Of a DNA stretch of 38,076 bases, positions 15,710-24,613 are shown in pieces (position 1 is the first letter of the stretch; every line of letters begins with the position of its first letter). Under the pieces are notes generated by a model. That model saw nothing but the letters and a program-made list of their open reading frames with translations, ran no database searches and had not been told where the DNA came from. Source of the stretch: Bacteroidales bacterium. GTDB lineage: Bacteria > Bacteroidota > Bacteroidia > Bacteroidales > Marinilabiliaceae. The stretch is taken from positions 1-38,076 of the forward strand of contig JAFPZF010000071.1 of NCBI GenBank assembly GCA_017417385.1, given 5' to 3'. A program made the position numbers and the translations under genes.

Positions 15710-16756
15710 ATGGCAAAGGCACTATACGGGTTGACATTGGTGGAGTTGCAGGAGATAGCGCTCAGCGTAGGCTTGAAGAAGTTTGCGGGAGCTCAGATAG
15801 CAGACTGGCTATACTCCAAAAACGTCGAGAGCATAGACGGAATGACGAACCTGTCGCTGAAGGCGCGGGAGGCGCTGAAGGAGGGCTATGAAGTCGGGAG
15901 GACAGCGCCAGCCGAGGTGTTGACGTCGAAAGACGGGACGCGGAAGATGCTGTATAGATATGGAAGAGAGGGAGGAAAAGAGATAGCGGTCGAGACAGCA
16001 TATATACCAGACGGATATGGGGAGCGGAACACACTCTGCGTCTCATCTCAGGCTGGATGCAAGATGAGCTGTGAGTTCTGCATGACAGGGCGGCAGGGAT
16101 TCGGAGGAAACCTGACAGCAGGGGAGATATTGAACCAGATGGCGTCGACAGAGGGACATGAAGACCTGACGAACATAGTGTACATGGGGATGGGTGAGCC
16201 GATGGACAACCTCGTGGAGGTCTTGAAATCCATAGAGATCATGACGTCGAAGTGGGGTTATGCGTGGAGTCCGAGGAGGATAACAGTCTCGACGATAGGC
16301 ATACCCGAGAGAGTCAAGACATTCCTTGACAGTTGTGAGGCGCACATTGCGATAAGCCTACACTCGCCGCGGAGCGAGGAGAGAGTTAATATAATGCCCG
16401 TCGAGAAGGCGTATCCCATCGAGGAGACGATAGATCTATTGAGAGGATACGACTGGGAGGGACAGAGAAGACTGACTTTCGAGTACACCATGTTTGACGG
16501 CGTGAATGACAGCAGAAGTCATGCGGATGCACTGCTGGCACTGGTCAAGGGGTTGCACTGCAGGGTGAACCTGATAGGATTCAACGCTATACCAGATAGC
16601 AGATTGAAGGGAACGTCGCTGAGGAAGATGGCGGAGTTCAGGGATTATCTCTGCAACAAGGGGCTGACGGCTACCATCAGGCAGTCGAAAGGCTCGGACA
16701 TAGAAGCGGCGTGTGGGATGCTAAGCACGAAGCGGAAACAAGTTGAGGGGCAATAA
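15710..16756 (+). CDS. rlmN: Dual-specificity 23S rRNA/tRNA adenine-C2 methyltransferase RlmN
   Basis: A 348-residue radical-SAM enzyme. The CxxxCxxC cluster motif is present at C117, C121 and C124 (GCKMSCEFC), and the methyl-carrying cysteine is C335 in ACGM near the C terminus. Together these define the RlmN/Cfr mechanism. It methylates A2503 of 23S rRNA and A37 of some tRNAs. NIVYMGMGEPMDN and RRITVSTIGIP are further family signatures. RlmN rather than Cfr is favoured because the gene sits in a housekeeping context and matches RlmN length. RBS-like AGGAGG lies just upstream. Confidence 0.95.
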   Translation: MAKALYGLTLVELQEIALSVGLKKFAGAQIADWLYSKNVESIDGMTNLSLKAREALKEGYEVGRTAPAEVLTSKDGTRKMLYRYGREGGKEIAVETAYIPDGYGERNTLCVSSQAGCKMSCEFCMTGRQGFGGNLTAGEILNQMASTEGHEDLTNIVYMGMGEPMDNLVEVLKSIEIMTSKWGYAWSPRRITVSTIGIPERVKTFLDSCEAHIAISLHSPRSEERVNIMPVEKAYPIEETIDLLRGYDWEGQRRLTFEYTMFDGVNDSRSHADALLALVKGLHCRVNLIGFNAIPDSRLKGTSLRKMAEFRDYLCNKGLTATIRQSKGSDIEAACGMLSTKRKQVEGQ

Positions 16757-16768
16757 AGACACAATGAT

Positions 16769-17572
16769 ATGAGACCAAAGCTCTTCGGGATAGTGATATT
16801 GTTGGCAGTCGTCGCATCGTGCCAACCGAGCAAGGAGGAGAGGGCGAAGGCTCTCTATGAGCAGGCCGTCAGTGCCTTCACGGATCACAAGACGGGACTT
16901 GCGAAGTCGTTGTTGGACAGTATCACGGAGACATATCCCGAGGAATACAGGGTTTGCAAGGAGGCGAGTGACATGAGGAGGACAGTCGTCACGTACGAGA
17001 AGCGAAGGACGATAAGTTACCTTGACAGTGTCTTGGCGGAGCGTCAGAAAGAGATAGAGCCGTTGATGAAGGAAGTAGACATACCGGACAAGCATGCTGC
17101 GACGCCGGTATTCGTACACGTGAGCCAGAAGCGGTGGAGGACGTTTGACAGGTGTCATCTGAGAGCTTTCGTCGAGCAGAATGGCACGATGTACATGTCT
17201 AGCAACTTTGTAGGCGAGAAGGCACTTCATCATAATCGGGTAAAGATAGAGTCGGGCGAGTCTTATATAGTCACGGACACAGTAACAGATGCTGCTTTCA
17301 TAAACTCGTTTACGGATGGGGAGATGGTCTGGGAGGTAGTTCGGTATCGAGGGGATATGGCGATGGCGATGGCACAGTTCGTGGCAAACGACATAGAGAA
17401 CCACATATACGTCAGTTATCTGGGGGAGAAGGCGCGGTATCGGACGCTAATGACAGAGACAGACAAGAAAGCCATAGCTCACATCTGGAGACTCAGCCAG
17501 CTACTGAAAGAGTCGGCGATGATAAAGAGCAAGATAAGGGAGACGCGACTCTCGATAAACAAGAAGCATTAG
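16769..17572 (+). CDS. Lipoprotein of unknown function
   Basis: A 267-residue protein with a lipoprotein signal (MRPKLFGIVILLAVVASC; lipobox VASC). The mature part begins with a helical segment like a TPR half-repeat (SKEERAKALYEQAVSAF), then a short coiled coil (SYLDSVLAERQKEIEPLMKEV), and a beta-rich C-terminal domain. I do not recognise the family. It lies 12 nt after rlmN and 18 nt before nspC, so it is probably in the same transcript. Confidence 0.7.
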   Translation: MRPKLFGIVILLAVVASCQPSKEERAKALYEQAVSAFTDHKTGLAKSLLDSITETYPEEYRVCKEASDMRRTVVTYEKRRTISYLDSVLAERQKEIEPLMKEVDIPDKHAATPVFVHVSQKRWRTFDRCHLRAFVEQNGTMYMSSNFVGEKALHHNRVKIESGESYIVTDTVTDAAFINSFTDGEMVWEVVRYRGDMAMAMAQFVANDIENHIYVSYLGEKARYRTLMTETDKKAIAHIWRLSQLLKESAMIKSKIRETRLSINKKH

Positions 17573-17590
17573 TTATAGGGAAAGAAAGAA

Positions 17591-18733
17591 ATGGGCAGCC
17601 AAATACCAAATCCATGTTACGTACTTGAGGTAGATAAGCTCAGGTCGAACCTAGAGAAGATAGAGTACGTCAGGAAGTCGTCTGGGGTGACGATACTATT
17701 AGCATTCAAGGCGTTTGCGTTCTGGCCAGTGCTAAACATAGTTAGGGAGAAGTTTGGAGTGGCGACAGCGTCGTCGCTCAACGAGGTGATGCTTGCGAAC
17801 ACATATATGCTAAGCAAGCCTCATACATACGCGCCCGTCTACAGTCCGGAGGACATAGACGAGATAATAGAGAGGAGCAGTCACTTGACATTCAATTCAT
17901 TAGGGTTGATAGAAAGATATAGAGAGAAGATAAGGCAGAGCAGGAACAAAGACTTGAGCGTAGGGCTGAGAGTAAATCCGGAGCTAAGTCAGGTCGAGAC
18001 AGACCTATACAATCCGTGTCTGCCGGGGAGCAGGCTTGGAGTGCCTGCAGACGAGCTGCCGGAGGAGTTGCCGGAGGAGATAGAAGGCTTCCACGTACAT
18101 GCGTTGTGCGAGAGTTCGGCAGCGGAGACAGCGTCTTTGCTGGGGCAGATAGAGAAGAAGTTCGGAAGATGGCTGGGGAAGCTGAAATGGCTGAACATAG
18201 GCGGAGGTCACCTGATGACACGGGCAGGGTATGACACGGAGGGGCTGATAGAAGCGCTGAGAGCGTTCAGAAGCAGACATCAGAACCTCGAATTGATATT
18301 GGAGCCTGGGTCGGCATTTGGATGGCAGACAGGATACCTGACGTCGAGAGTTGAGGATATAGTCGAGCATGGCGGAGTCAAGACAGCGATGCTGAACGTC
18401 TCGTTTGCATGCCACATGCCGGACTGCCTCGAGATGCCATATAAGCCAGTCATACGCGGGGCGCATCATGAGCCTGTAGCTGGGCTACCGACATATAGGA
18501 TGGGGGGATGCTCGTGTCTCTCGGGGGACTACGTCGGAGAGTGGTCTTTTGACAAAGAGCTGAAGGTCGGCGACGAGATAATCTTTGAAGACATGATGCA
18601 CTATACGACAGTCAAGACAACCATGTTCAACGGTGTCAAACACCCTTCAATGGCTGTTCAAGACAGCAAGGATAGCGAGATAAGAGTCGTAAGGAGTTTT
18701 GATTTCTCGGACTACGTAGGTAGGATGGGATAA
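17591..18733 (+). CDS. nspC: Carboxynorspermidine/carboxyspermidine decarboxylase
   Basis: A 380-residue PLP enzyme of the alanine-racemase/ornithine-decarboxylase fold III class. The PLP lysine is K40 in LLAFKAFAFWPV, and HALCESSA, NIGGGHLMTR, LEPGSAFGWQTGYL and GCSCLSGDY are the characteristic motifs. It decarboxylates carboxyspermidine or carboxynorspermidine, the last step of the aspartate-semialdehyde route to spermidine. The partner dehydrogenase is not in the window. The gene is 18 nt downstream of the unknown lipoprotein. Confidence 0.93.
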   Translation: MGSQIPNPCYVLEVDKLRSNLEKIEYVRKSSGVTILLAFKAFAFWPVLNIVREKFGVATASSLNEVMLANTYMLSKPHTYAPVYSPEDIDEIIERSSHLTFNSLGLIERYREKIRQSRNKDLSVGLRVNPELSQVETDLYNPCLPGSRLGVPADELPEELPEEIEGFHVHALCESSAAETASLLGQIEKKFGRWLGKLKWLNIGGGHLMTRAGYDTEGLIEALRAFRSRHQNLELILEPGSAFGWQTGYLTSRVEDIVEHGGVKTAMLNVSFACHMPDCLEMPYKPVIRGAHHEPVAGLPTYRMGGCSCLSGDYVGEWSFDKELKVGDEIIFEDMMHYTTVKTTMFNGVKHPSMAVQDSKDSEIRVVRSFDFSDYVGRMG

Positions 18734-18745
18734 AAAGACAAGAGT

Positions 18746-19519
18746 ATGGTGATAACGTTGAAGCTACAGGGAGAGAGTTTTGATGTCGATGAAGGGGCGT
18801 ATAATGCGCTGAAGAAAGGCATCGAGAGGGCGATAGGCTTTGCGAGTGACGAGATGAAGGAGGTGCTCCAGGCGAATGTCGAGGGCAGATTGGCAGAGTA
18901 CCTACGTTCAGTCTATAACCCTACACATATCCTGACAGAGCAGGAGGTCGTCTCGGCATTCGTTGCGACAGGACTTACAGCGGAGGGGTCGGCAGAGACG
19001 TTGAAAAGTACACCGCCAGAGATGCCCAAGTTTGACCAGCTGACGGACGTCAGGATAGACGTCAAGAAGGAAGAGAGGGAAGATAAGGGAGAAGAGAAGG
19101 GAGAGAAGGGAGAGAAGGGGGAGAAGGTCGGTAGGAGTGAGAAGCATCTTTATCGGATTTCTTCTGACGGAGTGCTTGGAGGAGTCTGTGCGGGGCTGGC
19201 GGAGTATCTTTCGATAGACGTCATAATAGTCCGACTGCTGATGGCGCTGGCGTTGTTTGTCAGTTCGGGGCTTATGGCAGTAGCATACGTAGTGATGTGG
19301 ATAGTAATGCCGGACGAGCCGTATGATGGTCAGGCGTCTAACGTCATAGGAGATGCAGAGATAATAGACGGCAGGACAGGCAGGAGACAGGGGCGCGGAA
19401 GGCGCATAGGATGTCTGATAGTATTCCTTCTCGGATTGCTACTCATAGGGACATTCCTGGCGTTCCCGTTGATATTTGCACTGATAGTCAAGTTGCTGAA
19501 GTTCAGTATGTTCTACTAA
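18746..19519 (+). CDS. PspC-domain membrane protein
   Basis: A 257-residue protein. The N-terminal third (MVITLKLQGESFDVDEGAYNALKKG) is soluble and of unknown fold. Residues about 110-133 are a highly charged linker with a GEK tripeptide repeat. The PspC domain follows (YRISSDGVLGGVCAGLAEYLSIDVIIVRLLMAL, then MWIVMPDEP), and a last hydrophobic segment (GCLIVFLLGLLLIG) lies near the C terminus. PspC domains anchor phage-shock-type envelope stress regulators. It is 13 nt behind nspC and ends the plus-strand run before a bidirectional terminator. Confidence 0.85.
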   Translation: MVITLKLQGESFDVDEGAYNALKKGIERAIGFASDEMKEVLQANVEGRLAEYLRSVYNPTHILTEQEVVSAFVATGLTAEGSAETLKSTPPEMPKFDQLTDVRIDVKKEEREDKGEEKGEKGEKGEKVGRSEKHLYRISSDGVLGGVCAGLAEYLSIDVIIVRLLMALALFVSSGLMAVAYVVMWIVMPDEPYDGQASNVIGDAEIIDGRTGRRQGRGRRIGCLIVFLLGLLLIGTFLAFPLIFALIVKLLKFSMFY

Positions 19520-19543
19520 AAGGTAGAGACAGAGATAAAAAAT

Positions 19544-19580
19544 CAAGCGGGGACTTAGAGAAAGACTAAGTTCCCGCTTG
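19544..19580. terminator. Bidirectional terminator between convergent genes
   Basis: A 15-pair stem (19544-19558 with 19566-19580), with one G-T, closes a seven-base loop. It is followed by AATTCTTTTC on the plus strand and ATTTTTTATC on the minus strand, so it ends both the PspC gene and the RDD gene. Confidence 0.85.
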
Positions 19581-19614
19581 AATTCTTTTCGATAGCTAAA
19601 TAAAGAATGAGGTA

Positions 19615-20040
19615 TTATTCGTGTTGCTTAGGGACCTCACGGACGTCGGATCCCATCCATACGTCGACAAGTCTACGACCGTCTCTGACGAAGTAGAAGA
19701 AGTCGACAATGTTCAAGATAGGGATTAGAGAGAAGAGGTTTCTCAGGAATACAGTTCGCCAAGTTGCCTTCTCGCCAGTCTCCGACATACAGACTCTAAG
19801 TCCGTAGATATGCTTGCCAAAGCTTTGTCCGCCGAGGAGAAGGGGATTGTCTCTCAGCAGGAAGTAGGCGACAGCCGTCACAATCCCGAGAGTGTTAGGG
19901 AAGAACGTCAGGACAGAGCAGAAGAGGATATCGACGACGAAAGCGATCTCACGTTCGATGCGAGGCTTAGTCAGCAGACCTAGCAGTATATGCTTTGACG
20001 CATTACCAATTTCCTCTATCCTATTCTCGACCATCACCAT
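19615..20040 (-). CDS. RDD-family membrane protein
   Basis: A 141-residue protein if started at the ATG at 20040; the frame can be extended by three codons to a TTG at 20049. It has about three hydrophobic segments (IAFVVDILFCSVLTFF, LGIVTAVAYFLL, TVFLRNLFSLIPILNIVDFFYFV) and the RDD signatures QSFGKHIYGLRVC and GRRLVDVWMGSDV. RDD proteins are small membrane proteins, some acting in ion exchange, but function here is unknown. It starts 20 nt after the der stop and probably shares its transcript, ending at the bidirectional terminator. Confidence 0.8.
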   Translation of the reverse strand: MVMVENRIEEIGNASKHILLGLLTKPRIEREIAFVVDILFCSVLTFFPNTLGIVTAVAYFLLRDNPLLLGGQSFGKHIYGLRVCMSETGEKATWRTVFLRNLFSLIPILNIVDFFYFVRDGRRLVDVWMGSDVREVPKQHE

Positions 20041-20059
20041 AGCTGTCAAGTATTCATAA

Positions 20060-21367
20060 CTATTTCTTTCTCATCACGATGTTGATAGGCACTCCGCAGT
20101 AGTCCCAATTCTTTCTGATGATGTTCTCGAGGTACCTTCTGTAGGGGTCTCGGACGTACTGAGGCAGGTTGCAGAAGAAGGCAAACGTAGGAGTCGTCGA
20201 AGGCAGCTGCGTTATGTACTTAATCTTCACGTACTTACCCTTGATAGAAGGTGGAGGGAAGTTCTCGATAAGTGGTAGCAGGTGCTCGTTGAGTGCAGAA
20301 GTACCAACTTTTCTCTGCTTGTTCTCGTAGACTCGGCAAGCTTCTTCGAGGACGTTGAAGATTCTCTGCTTGTTGAGGGCGGAGGCGAATACGATAGGTA
20401 TGTCAGTGTAGGGAGCGAAATTGTCACGTAGATTCTTTTCCCACTCCTTCATCGTATTGTTGCCTTTCTCGATGAGGTCCCACTTGTTGACGACGACGAC
20501 GATACCCTTGTTGTTTCTCTCGACGAGGCCGAATATCTTCTTGTCTTGCGCTTCGAGACCACGAGTGGCGTCGACAATCAGGATACAGACGTCAGCGTCC
20601 TCGATAGCGCGGATGCTCCTCATGGTAGAGTAGAACTCGAGGTCCTCTTTTTCCTTGTTACGCTTACGGAGTCCGGCAGTGTCGACGAGGTAGAAATCCT
20701 TACCGAACTTGTTGTATCTCGTCAAGATAGAGTCTCTTGTAGTGCCGGCGATATCGGTCACGATGTTTCTTTCCTCACCGATGAAGGCGTTGATGATGGA
20801 CGACTTACCGGCGTTAGGTCTGCCGACAACAGCGAACTTAGGCAAGTTCTCGTCGATGTCGCTACCGCCGTCGGAGGGGAGCAGTTCGAGAACCTTATCG
20901 AGGAGGTCTCCTGTTCCGGAGCCGTTGGAAGAGCTGATAGGGTAAATATCGCCGAGACCAAACTTGTGGAACTCGTGCATGTACGCCATCTTGTCGTAGG
21001 TGTCGACTTTGTTGGCGACAACGATAACCTTCTTGCCGGAGCGCCTGAGGAGGTCGGCGACCATATCATCATAATCCGTTGCGCCAGTCTTGATATCAAC
21101 GAGGAAGAGAATGACTTGTGCTTCGTCGATAGCGAGGAGTACCTGCTTGCGGATCTCCTCTTCAAAAATGTCGTCAGAGTTTTGGGCGTAGCCGCCGGTG
21201 TCGATGACAGAGAACTCCCTACCGTTCCATAAGACCTTTCCGTACTGTCTGTCTCGAGTCACGCCCGCCTGTCCGTCGACGATAGCTTGTCTTGAGCCGA
21301 CGAGTCTGTTGAAAAGCGTCGATTTGCCAACGTTTGGACGTCCTACTATAGCTACAATATTGCTCAT
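20060..21367 (-). CDS. der: Ribosome-assembly GTPase Der (EngA)
   Basis: A 435-residue protein with two consecutive Era-like GTPase domains and a C-terminal KH-like domain. Domain 1 has GRPNVGKST at about residues 8-16, DTGG, and NKVD; domain 2 has [17 protein letters not shown] and NKWD. This double layout is unique to Der, which is needed for 50S subunit maturation. Length is normal. The ATG follows a full promoter about 120-150 nt upstream. Confidence 0.97.
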   Translation of the reverse strand: MSNIVAIVGRPNVGKSTLFNRLVGSRQAIVDGQAGVTRDRQYGKVLWNGREFSVIDTGGYAQNSDDIFEEEIRKQVLLAIDEAQVILFLVDIKTGATDYDDMVADLLRRSGKKVIVVANKVDTYDKMAYMHEFHKFGLGDIYPISSSNGSGTGDLLDKVLELLPSDGGSDIDENLPKFAVVGRPNAGKSSIINAFIGEERNIVTDIAGTTRDSILTRYNKFGKDFYLVDTAGLRKRNKEKEDLEFYSTMRSIRAIEDADVCILIVDATRGLEAQDKKIFGLVERNNKGIVVVVNKWDLIEKGNNTMKEWEKNLRDNFAPYTDIPIVFASALNKQRIFNVLEEACRVYENKQRKVGTSALNEHLLPLIENFPPPSIKGKYVKIKYITQLPSTTPTFAFFCNLPQYVRDPYRRYLENIIRKNWDYCGVPINIVMRKK

Positions 21368-21485
21368 TTCCTTGTGCTATTAACTTCGTTAACTAAGAGA
21401 TTACACGTTCCTTTTGCGCCTCTCATTTCACCGACATCGCCGTCAGCCCCCAGCAAACCGTCCCGACACGCACAAAAAGTTGATG

Positions 21486-21516
21486 CAAAGTTACATAAAT
21501 TCCACGATTCACGCAA
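21486..21516 (-). promoter_or_regulatory. Promoter of der
   Basis: On the minus strand TTG (21514-21516) and TAACTTTG (21486-21493) are 20 nt apart, a full Bacteroidota match. The 302-nt gap 21368-21669 otherwise holds no gene that I can see. Confidence 0.75.
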
Positions 21517-21669
21517 TTTACATCCGATTTTAGGAAGAATATGGTGGTATGTTTAGGGGAAAATGATGTAAGAAGAAAGCGAGCGACGGGGGATGTGAGC
21601 ATTAGCTATATGATGACCACCAAGTCGATTTAAGGAGTATACAACTCTAATACAACTCTAATTAAACGC

Positions 21670-22956
21670 CTATTTTCTGGTCATTATAGCGTGACCGAAG
21701 CGGCAGTGGAGACATCGTCCCATCTCGCAATAGTTCTTGAAGAGGTGAATCAGAGCCTGAGCCTCGCCCTCGTCTCTCGGGGAGATGCCTGAGGACTCCC
21801 ATTCGCTTATAATGCTGTTCTTCTCAGTCTTCAGACCTTTCAGAAGTTCAATTGCATCGTCGAGACCCTCCGTGTTGCACCTTCTGTAAGCGCAGTGGGC
21901 CAAGTAGGGCACCAGAGCGTTGATTATGATGAGCCTTCTCGCGTCGACTCCAAGCCTCTTTTCCACTTTTCGTTCGGATTCGACGCCTAATCTGTAATGG
22001 TTCTCCCAGTACTCGCTTGGAGATACGTCGAGCCTCTCTATCAGCGTCTTGGCGTCAGTACCTCTGAAAGTCGACTCGAAGTTGCCTGGAATCTTTCGGA
22101 CTATCGCCGCTAGTTGCACAATCCTCACATCTGGGAAGTTTACCGGTCTCAGTCTCAAGTATTTCCATACAGAAGCATCTATTGGCTCTACGCCAAACTT
22201 AGCCCTTAGAAACTCGTATTCCGAGAGAAGCCTCTTCTCATACTCAGTCGCCTCGCTTTTCTTGATGTTACTCAGAAGTCCCGCCTGTCCGAGAAGCAGA
22301 GCCTCAGTCTGGAGTGGGGTAGGGTGCTTGAGCAGAATCCGCAGTGGTGTCGCACGAGCTAGCATCTGCATCTGGTCGGCGTTGATGCTGCCGCCGAGGG
22401 CACGTGCCAATAGGACGTAGAAGAGGCTGTCGAGGTCGTCAGTGCTTTCCGTCATGAGGCTCGCGGCCCTCTGCTGCCTCTGCTCGAGCCTCTCCATCAG
22501 CAACGTGTCGAGCCACGAGGTCTTCACAATCTGAGGTATGTCACTCGTCTTTCCGCAACACTTGATCGTACCGTTATTTCCGATACCCAGCAGTTCGTTC
22601 CTTCTCTCTTTCAGCTGTTCTGAAATACTCAGCATCACTTCCGGAATCTTACGTCCCTTGCTGTTCAGGATGTCCCTGCCGCATGACTTGTAGACGACAT
22701 GGAGGACAACGTTGTCATAGGCCGGGTCAGTCTCATGGTGATGCTTGTACCAGTCGTCGCTTTCGACGTGCACCTCAATGTTCCCAGCCCATACTATGCC
22801 GCCTATCTTGACTTGAGCGTTGAAGAAGTCTGGACCCTGATCAGTGTTCAGTTTTCCGATGTTGACAACCTCAATTTCCTCGCCGTCAGTCGTCTTTTTG
22901 CAGTCGGCAAGGCATAGCTTGTTGGCCCAGATATATTGCAGAAAATCCTCGTCCAT
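21670..22956 (-). CDS. DUF2851 family protein
   Basis: A 428-residue cytosolic protein typical of Bacteroidota. Recognisable segments are the N-terminal EDFLQYIWANKL, then GPDFFNAQVKIGGIVWAGNIEVHVESDDWYKHHH and NVVLHVVY, and the C-terminal cysteine-histidine-rich CEMGRCLHCRFGHAI. The conserved D, E and H residues in the first half resemble a nuclease-like core, but no function has been shown that I know of. It lies downstream of uxaA on the same strand, separated by a hairpin at 22974-23004, so it is probably not part of the hexuronate operon. Confidence 0.85.
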   Translation of the reverse strand: MDEDFLQYIWANKLCLADCKKTTDGEEIEVVNIGKLNTDQGPDFFNAQVKIGGIVWAGNIEVHVESDDWYKHHHETDPAYDNVVLHVVYKSCGRDILNSKGRKIPEVMLSISEQLKERRNELLGIGNNGTIKCCGKTSDIPQIVKTSWLDTLLMERLEQRQQRAASLMTESTDDLDSLFYVLLARALGGSINADQMQMLARATPLRILLKHPTPLQTEALLLGQAGLLSNIKKSEATEYEKRLLSEYEFLRAKFGVEPIDASVWKYLRLRPVNFPDVRIVQLAAIVRKIPGNFESTFRGTDAKTLIERLDVSPSEYWENHYRLGVESERKVEKRLGVDARRLIIINALVPYLAHCAYRRCNTEGLDDAIELLKGLKTEKNSIISEWESSGISPRDEGEAQALIHLFKNYCEMGRCLHCRFGHAIMTRK

Positions 22957-22973
22957 AGCATTTGTAAGAATAA

Positions 22974-23004
22974 GTCGCCACCACTCAGACAGAATGATGG
23001 CGAC
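22974..23004 (-). terminator. Hairpin after uxaA
   Basis: GTCGCCA (22974-22980) pairs with TGGCGAC (22998-23004) with further partial pairing inside. The minus strand continues with TTATTCTT. It lies 24 nt after the uxaA stop and probably ends the hexuronate operon. Confidence 0.65.
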
Positions 23005-23027
23005 CTAAGCGAATCAGTGTGGCATAT

Positions 23028-24521
23028 TTAGAGGGTGACGCCAGTCTTGAAGATAGCAATCTCCCTGTAGCCGTTCTTCTCGTTGTTGACCCTTTCGCCG
23101 CTTGCAACGCTGATGACGTAGTCGGCAAACTTCTTCGCCGTCTCATCCCAGCCCTTATCCTCGACGAGGACACCGGCGTTGAAGTCAATCCAGTTCTTCT
23201 TACGGTTGTAGAGGCCACTATTCGTCGAGACCTTCATCGTCGGGATGAAAGTGCCGAATGGAGTGCCTCTTCCCGTCGTGAAGAGAACAATCTGGCAGCC
23301 GGCAGAAGCCAGAGCTGTCGAAGCGACGAGGTCGTTGCCAGGAGCCTCCAGAAGGTTGAGACCCGTTTTGCTGATGCGGTCGCCATAGCGGAGGACGGCG
23401 CGGACGATAGACTTGCCACACTTCTGAGTGCAGCCGAGGGCCTTGTCCTCGAGAGTTGAGATGCCGCCAGCCTTGTTGCCTGGAGACGGATTCTCGCCGA
23501 CCGGCTCGCCGTGAGACAGGAAGTACTGCTTGAAGTCGTTGATGAGGCTGACAGTCTCCTCGAAGCGCTCCTTGTTCTCGCAGCGGTTCATGAGGATCGT
23601 CTCAGCGCCGAACATCTCAGGGACCTCCGTGAGGACCGTCGTGCCACCCTGACCTACGATGTAGTCAGAGAATACTCCGAGGAGCGGGTTGGCCGTGATG
23701 CCAGAGAATCCGTCTGAGCCACCGCACTTCAAGCCAATCTTGAGTTTGCTCAGAGGCTGCGGAGTACGCTTGTCCTGCTTAGCCTTAGCATACAGTTCGC
23801 GAAGGATCTTCATGCCCTCCTCAATCTCGTCGCCGTCGACCTTCTGAGTCACCATGAACTTAACCCTATCCTGGTCGTAGTCGCCACAGAACTCCTTGAA
23901 GACGTCAGGCTGGTTGTTCTCGCAGCCGAGGCCGACGACGAGGATGCCGCCAGCATTTGGGTGGAGGACCATGTCGCGGAGCACCTTCTTAGTGTTCTCG
24001 TGGTCCTCGCCGAGCTGCGAGCAGCCGTAGTTGTGAGGGAAGCCGACGATGCAGTCAACGCCTTCGCCCTTCGTCTCCTCCTTCAGTTTGTCGACGAGCT
24101 GACCGACGATGCCGTTGACGCAGCCGACAGTCGGGATGACCCAAATCTCGTTGCGCACGCCTACGTCGCCATTCTTACGGGCGTAGCCCATGAAGGTGCG
24201 GCCCTCGTTCTTAGCCTCGATCTCGACGAGTTTCGGCGTATAAGTATATTCGAGAAGCCCAGCGAGGTTTGTCTTTATATTGTTCTCGTTCATCCAGGTG
24301 CCCGGCTGCTCGTCCTTGACAGCGTGGCCAATAGGGTAGCCATATTTGATGACGTTCTCGCCCTTCTTCAGAGGCTTCAGGAGGACCTTATGACCAGCAG
24401 GCACGTCCTCGAGGAGCGTTACCTCCGTCCCGTCGATGCTAATCTTTTCGCCCTTCTGGAGCGGCTGGATAGCAACGACGACGTTGTCGTCTGGGTTTAT
24501 CTTTAGAAATCTAACTGCCAT
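23028..24521 (-). CDS. uxaA: Altronate dehydratase
   Basis: A 497-residue enzyme of the UxaA/GarD dehydratase family. The N-terminal SAF-like domain (about residues 10-90) is followed by the catalytic part with GYARKNGDVGVRNEIWVIPTVGCVNG, FPHNYGCSQLGEDH and LKCGGSDGFSGITANPLLG. It removes water from D-altronate to give 2-keto-3-deoxygluconate (KDG), the third step of galacturonate breakdown. It is the last gene of the cluster, 92 nt after uxaB, with a hairpin between them. Isoleucine codons in the segments I read are ATC or ATT, unlike neighbouring housekeeping genes. Confidence 0.95.
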   Translation of the reverse strand: MAVRFLKINPDDNVVVAIQPLQKGEKISIDGTEVTLLEDVPAGHKVLLKPLKKGENVIKYGYPIGHAVKDEQPGTWMNENNIKTNLAGLLEYTYTPKLVEIEAKNEGRTFMGYARKNGDVGVRNEIWVIPTVGCVNGIVGQLVDKLKEETKGEGVDCIVGFPHNYGCSQLGEDHENTKKVLRDMVLHPNAGGILVVGLGCENNQPDVFKEFCGDYDQDRVKFMVTQKVDGDEIEEGMKILRELYAKAKQDKRTPQPLSKLKIGLKCGGSDGFSGITANPLLGVFSDYIVGQGGTTVLTEVPEMFGAETILMNRCENKERFEETVSLINDFKQYFLSHGEPVGENPSPGNKAGGISTLEDKALGCTQKCGKSIVRAVLRYGDRISKTGLNLLEAPGNDLVASTALASAGCQIVLFTTGRGTPFGTFIPTMKVSTNSGLYNRKKNWIDFNAGVLVEDKGWDETAKKFADYVISVASGERVNNEKNGYREIAIFKTGVTL

Positions 24522-24549
24522 TTCTTCGTTTATTAGGTTTTTATGAAAA

Positions 24550-24587
24550 GCCGAGAATTGAGGGCTTCGAGACTCTCAATTCTCGGC
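24550..24587 (-). terminator. Intergenic hairpin between uxaB and uxaA
   Basis: A perfect 13-pair stem (24550-24562 with 24575-24587) lies 27 nt after the uxaB stop, followed on the minus strand by TTTTCATAAAAA. It ends only 28 nt before the uxaA start, which leaves little room for a new promoter, so it may attenuate or protect the transcript. Confidence 0.75.
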
Positions 24588-24613
24588 AGTGTCAGTTTGT
24601 CAGCTGGCTAGCT

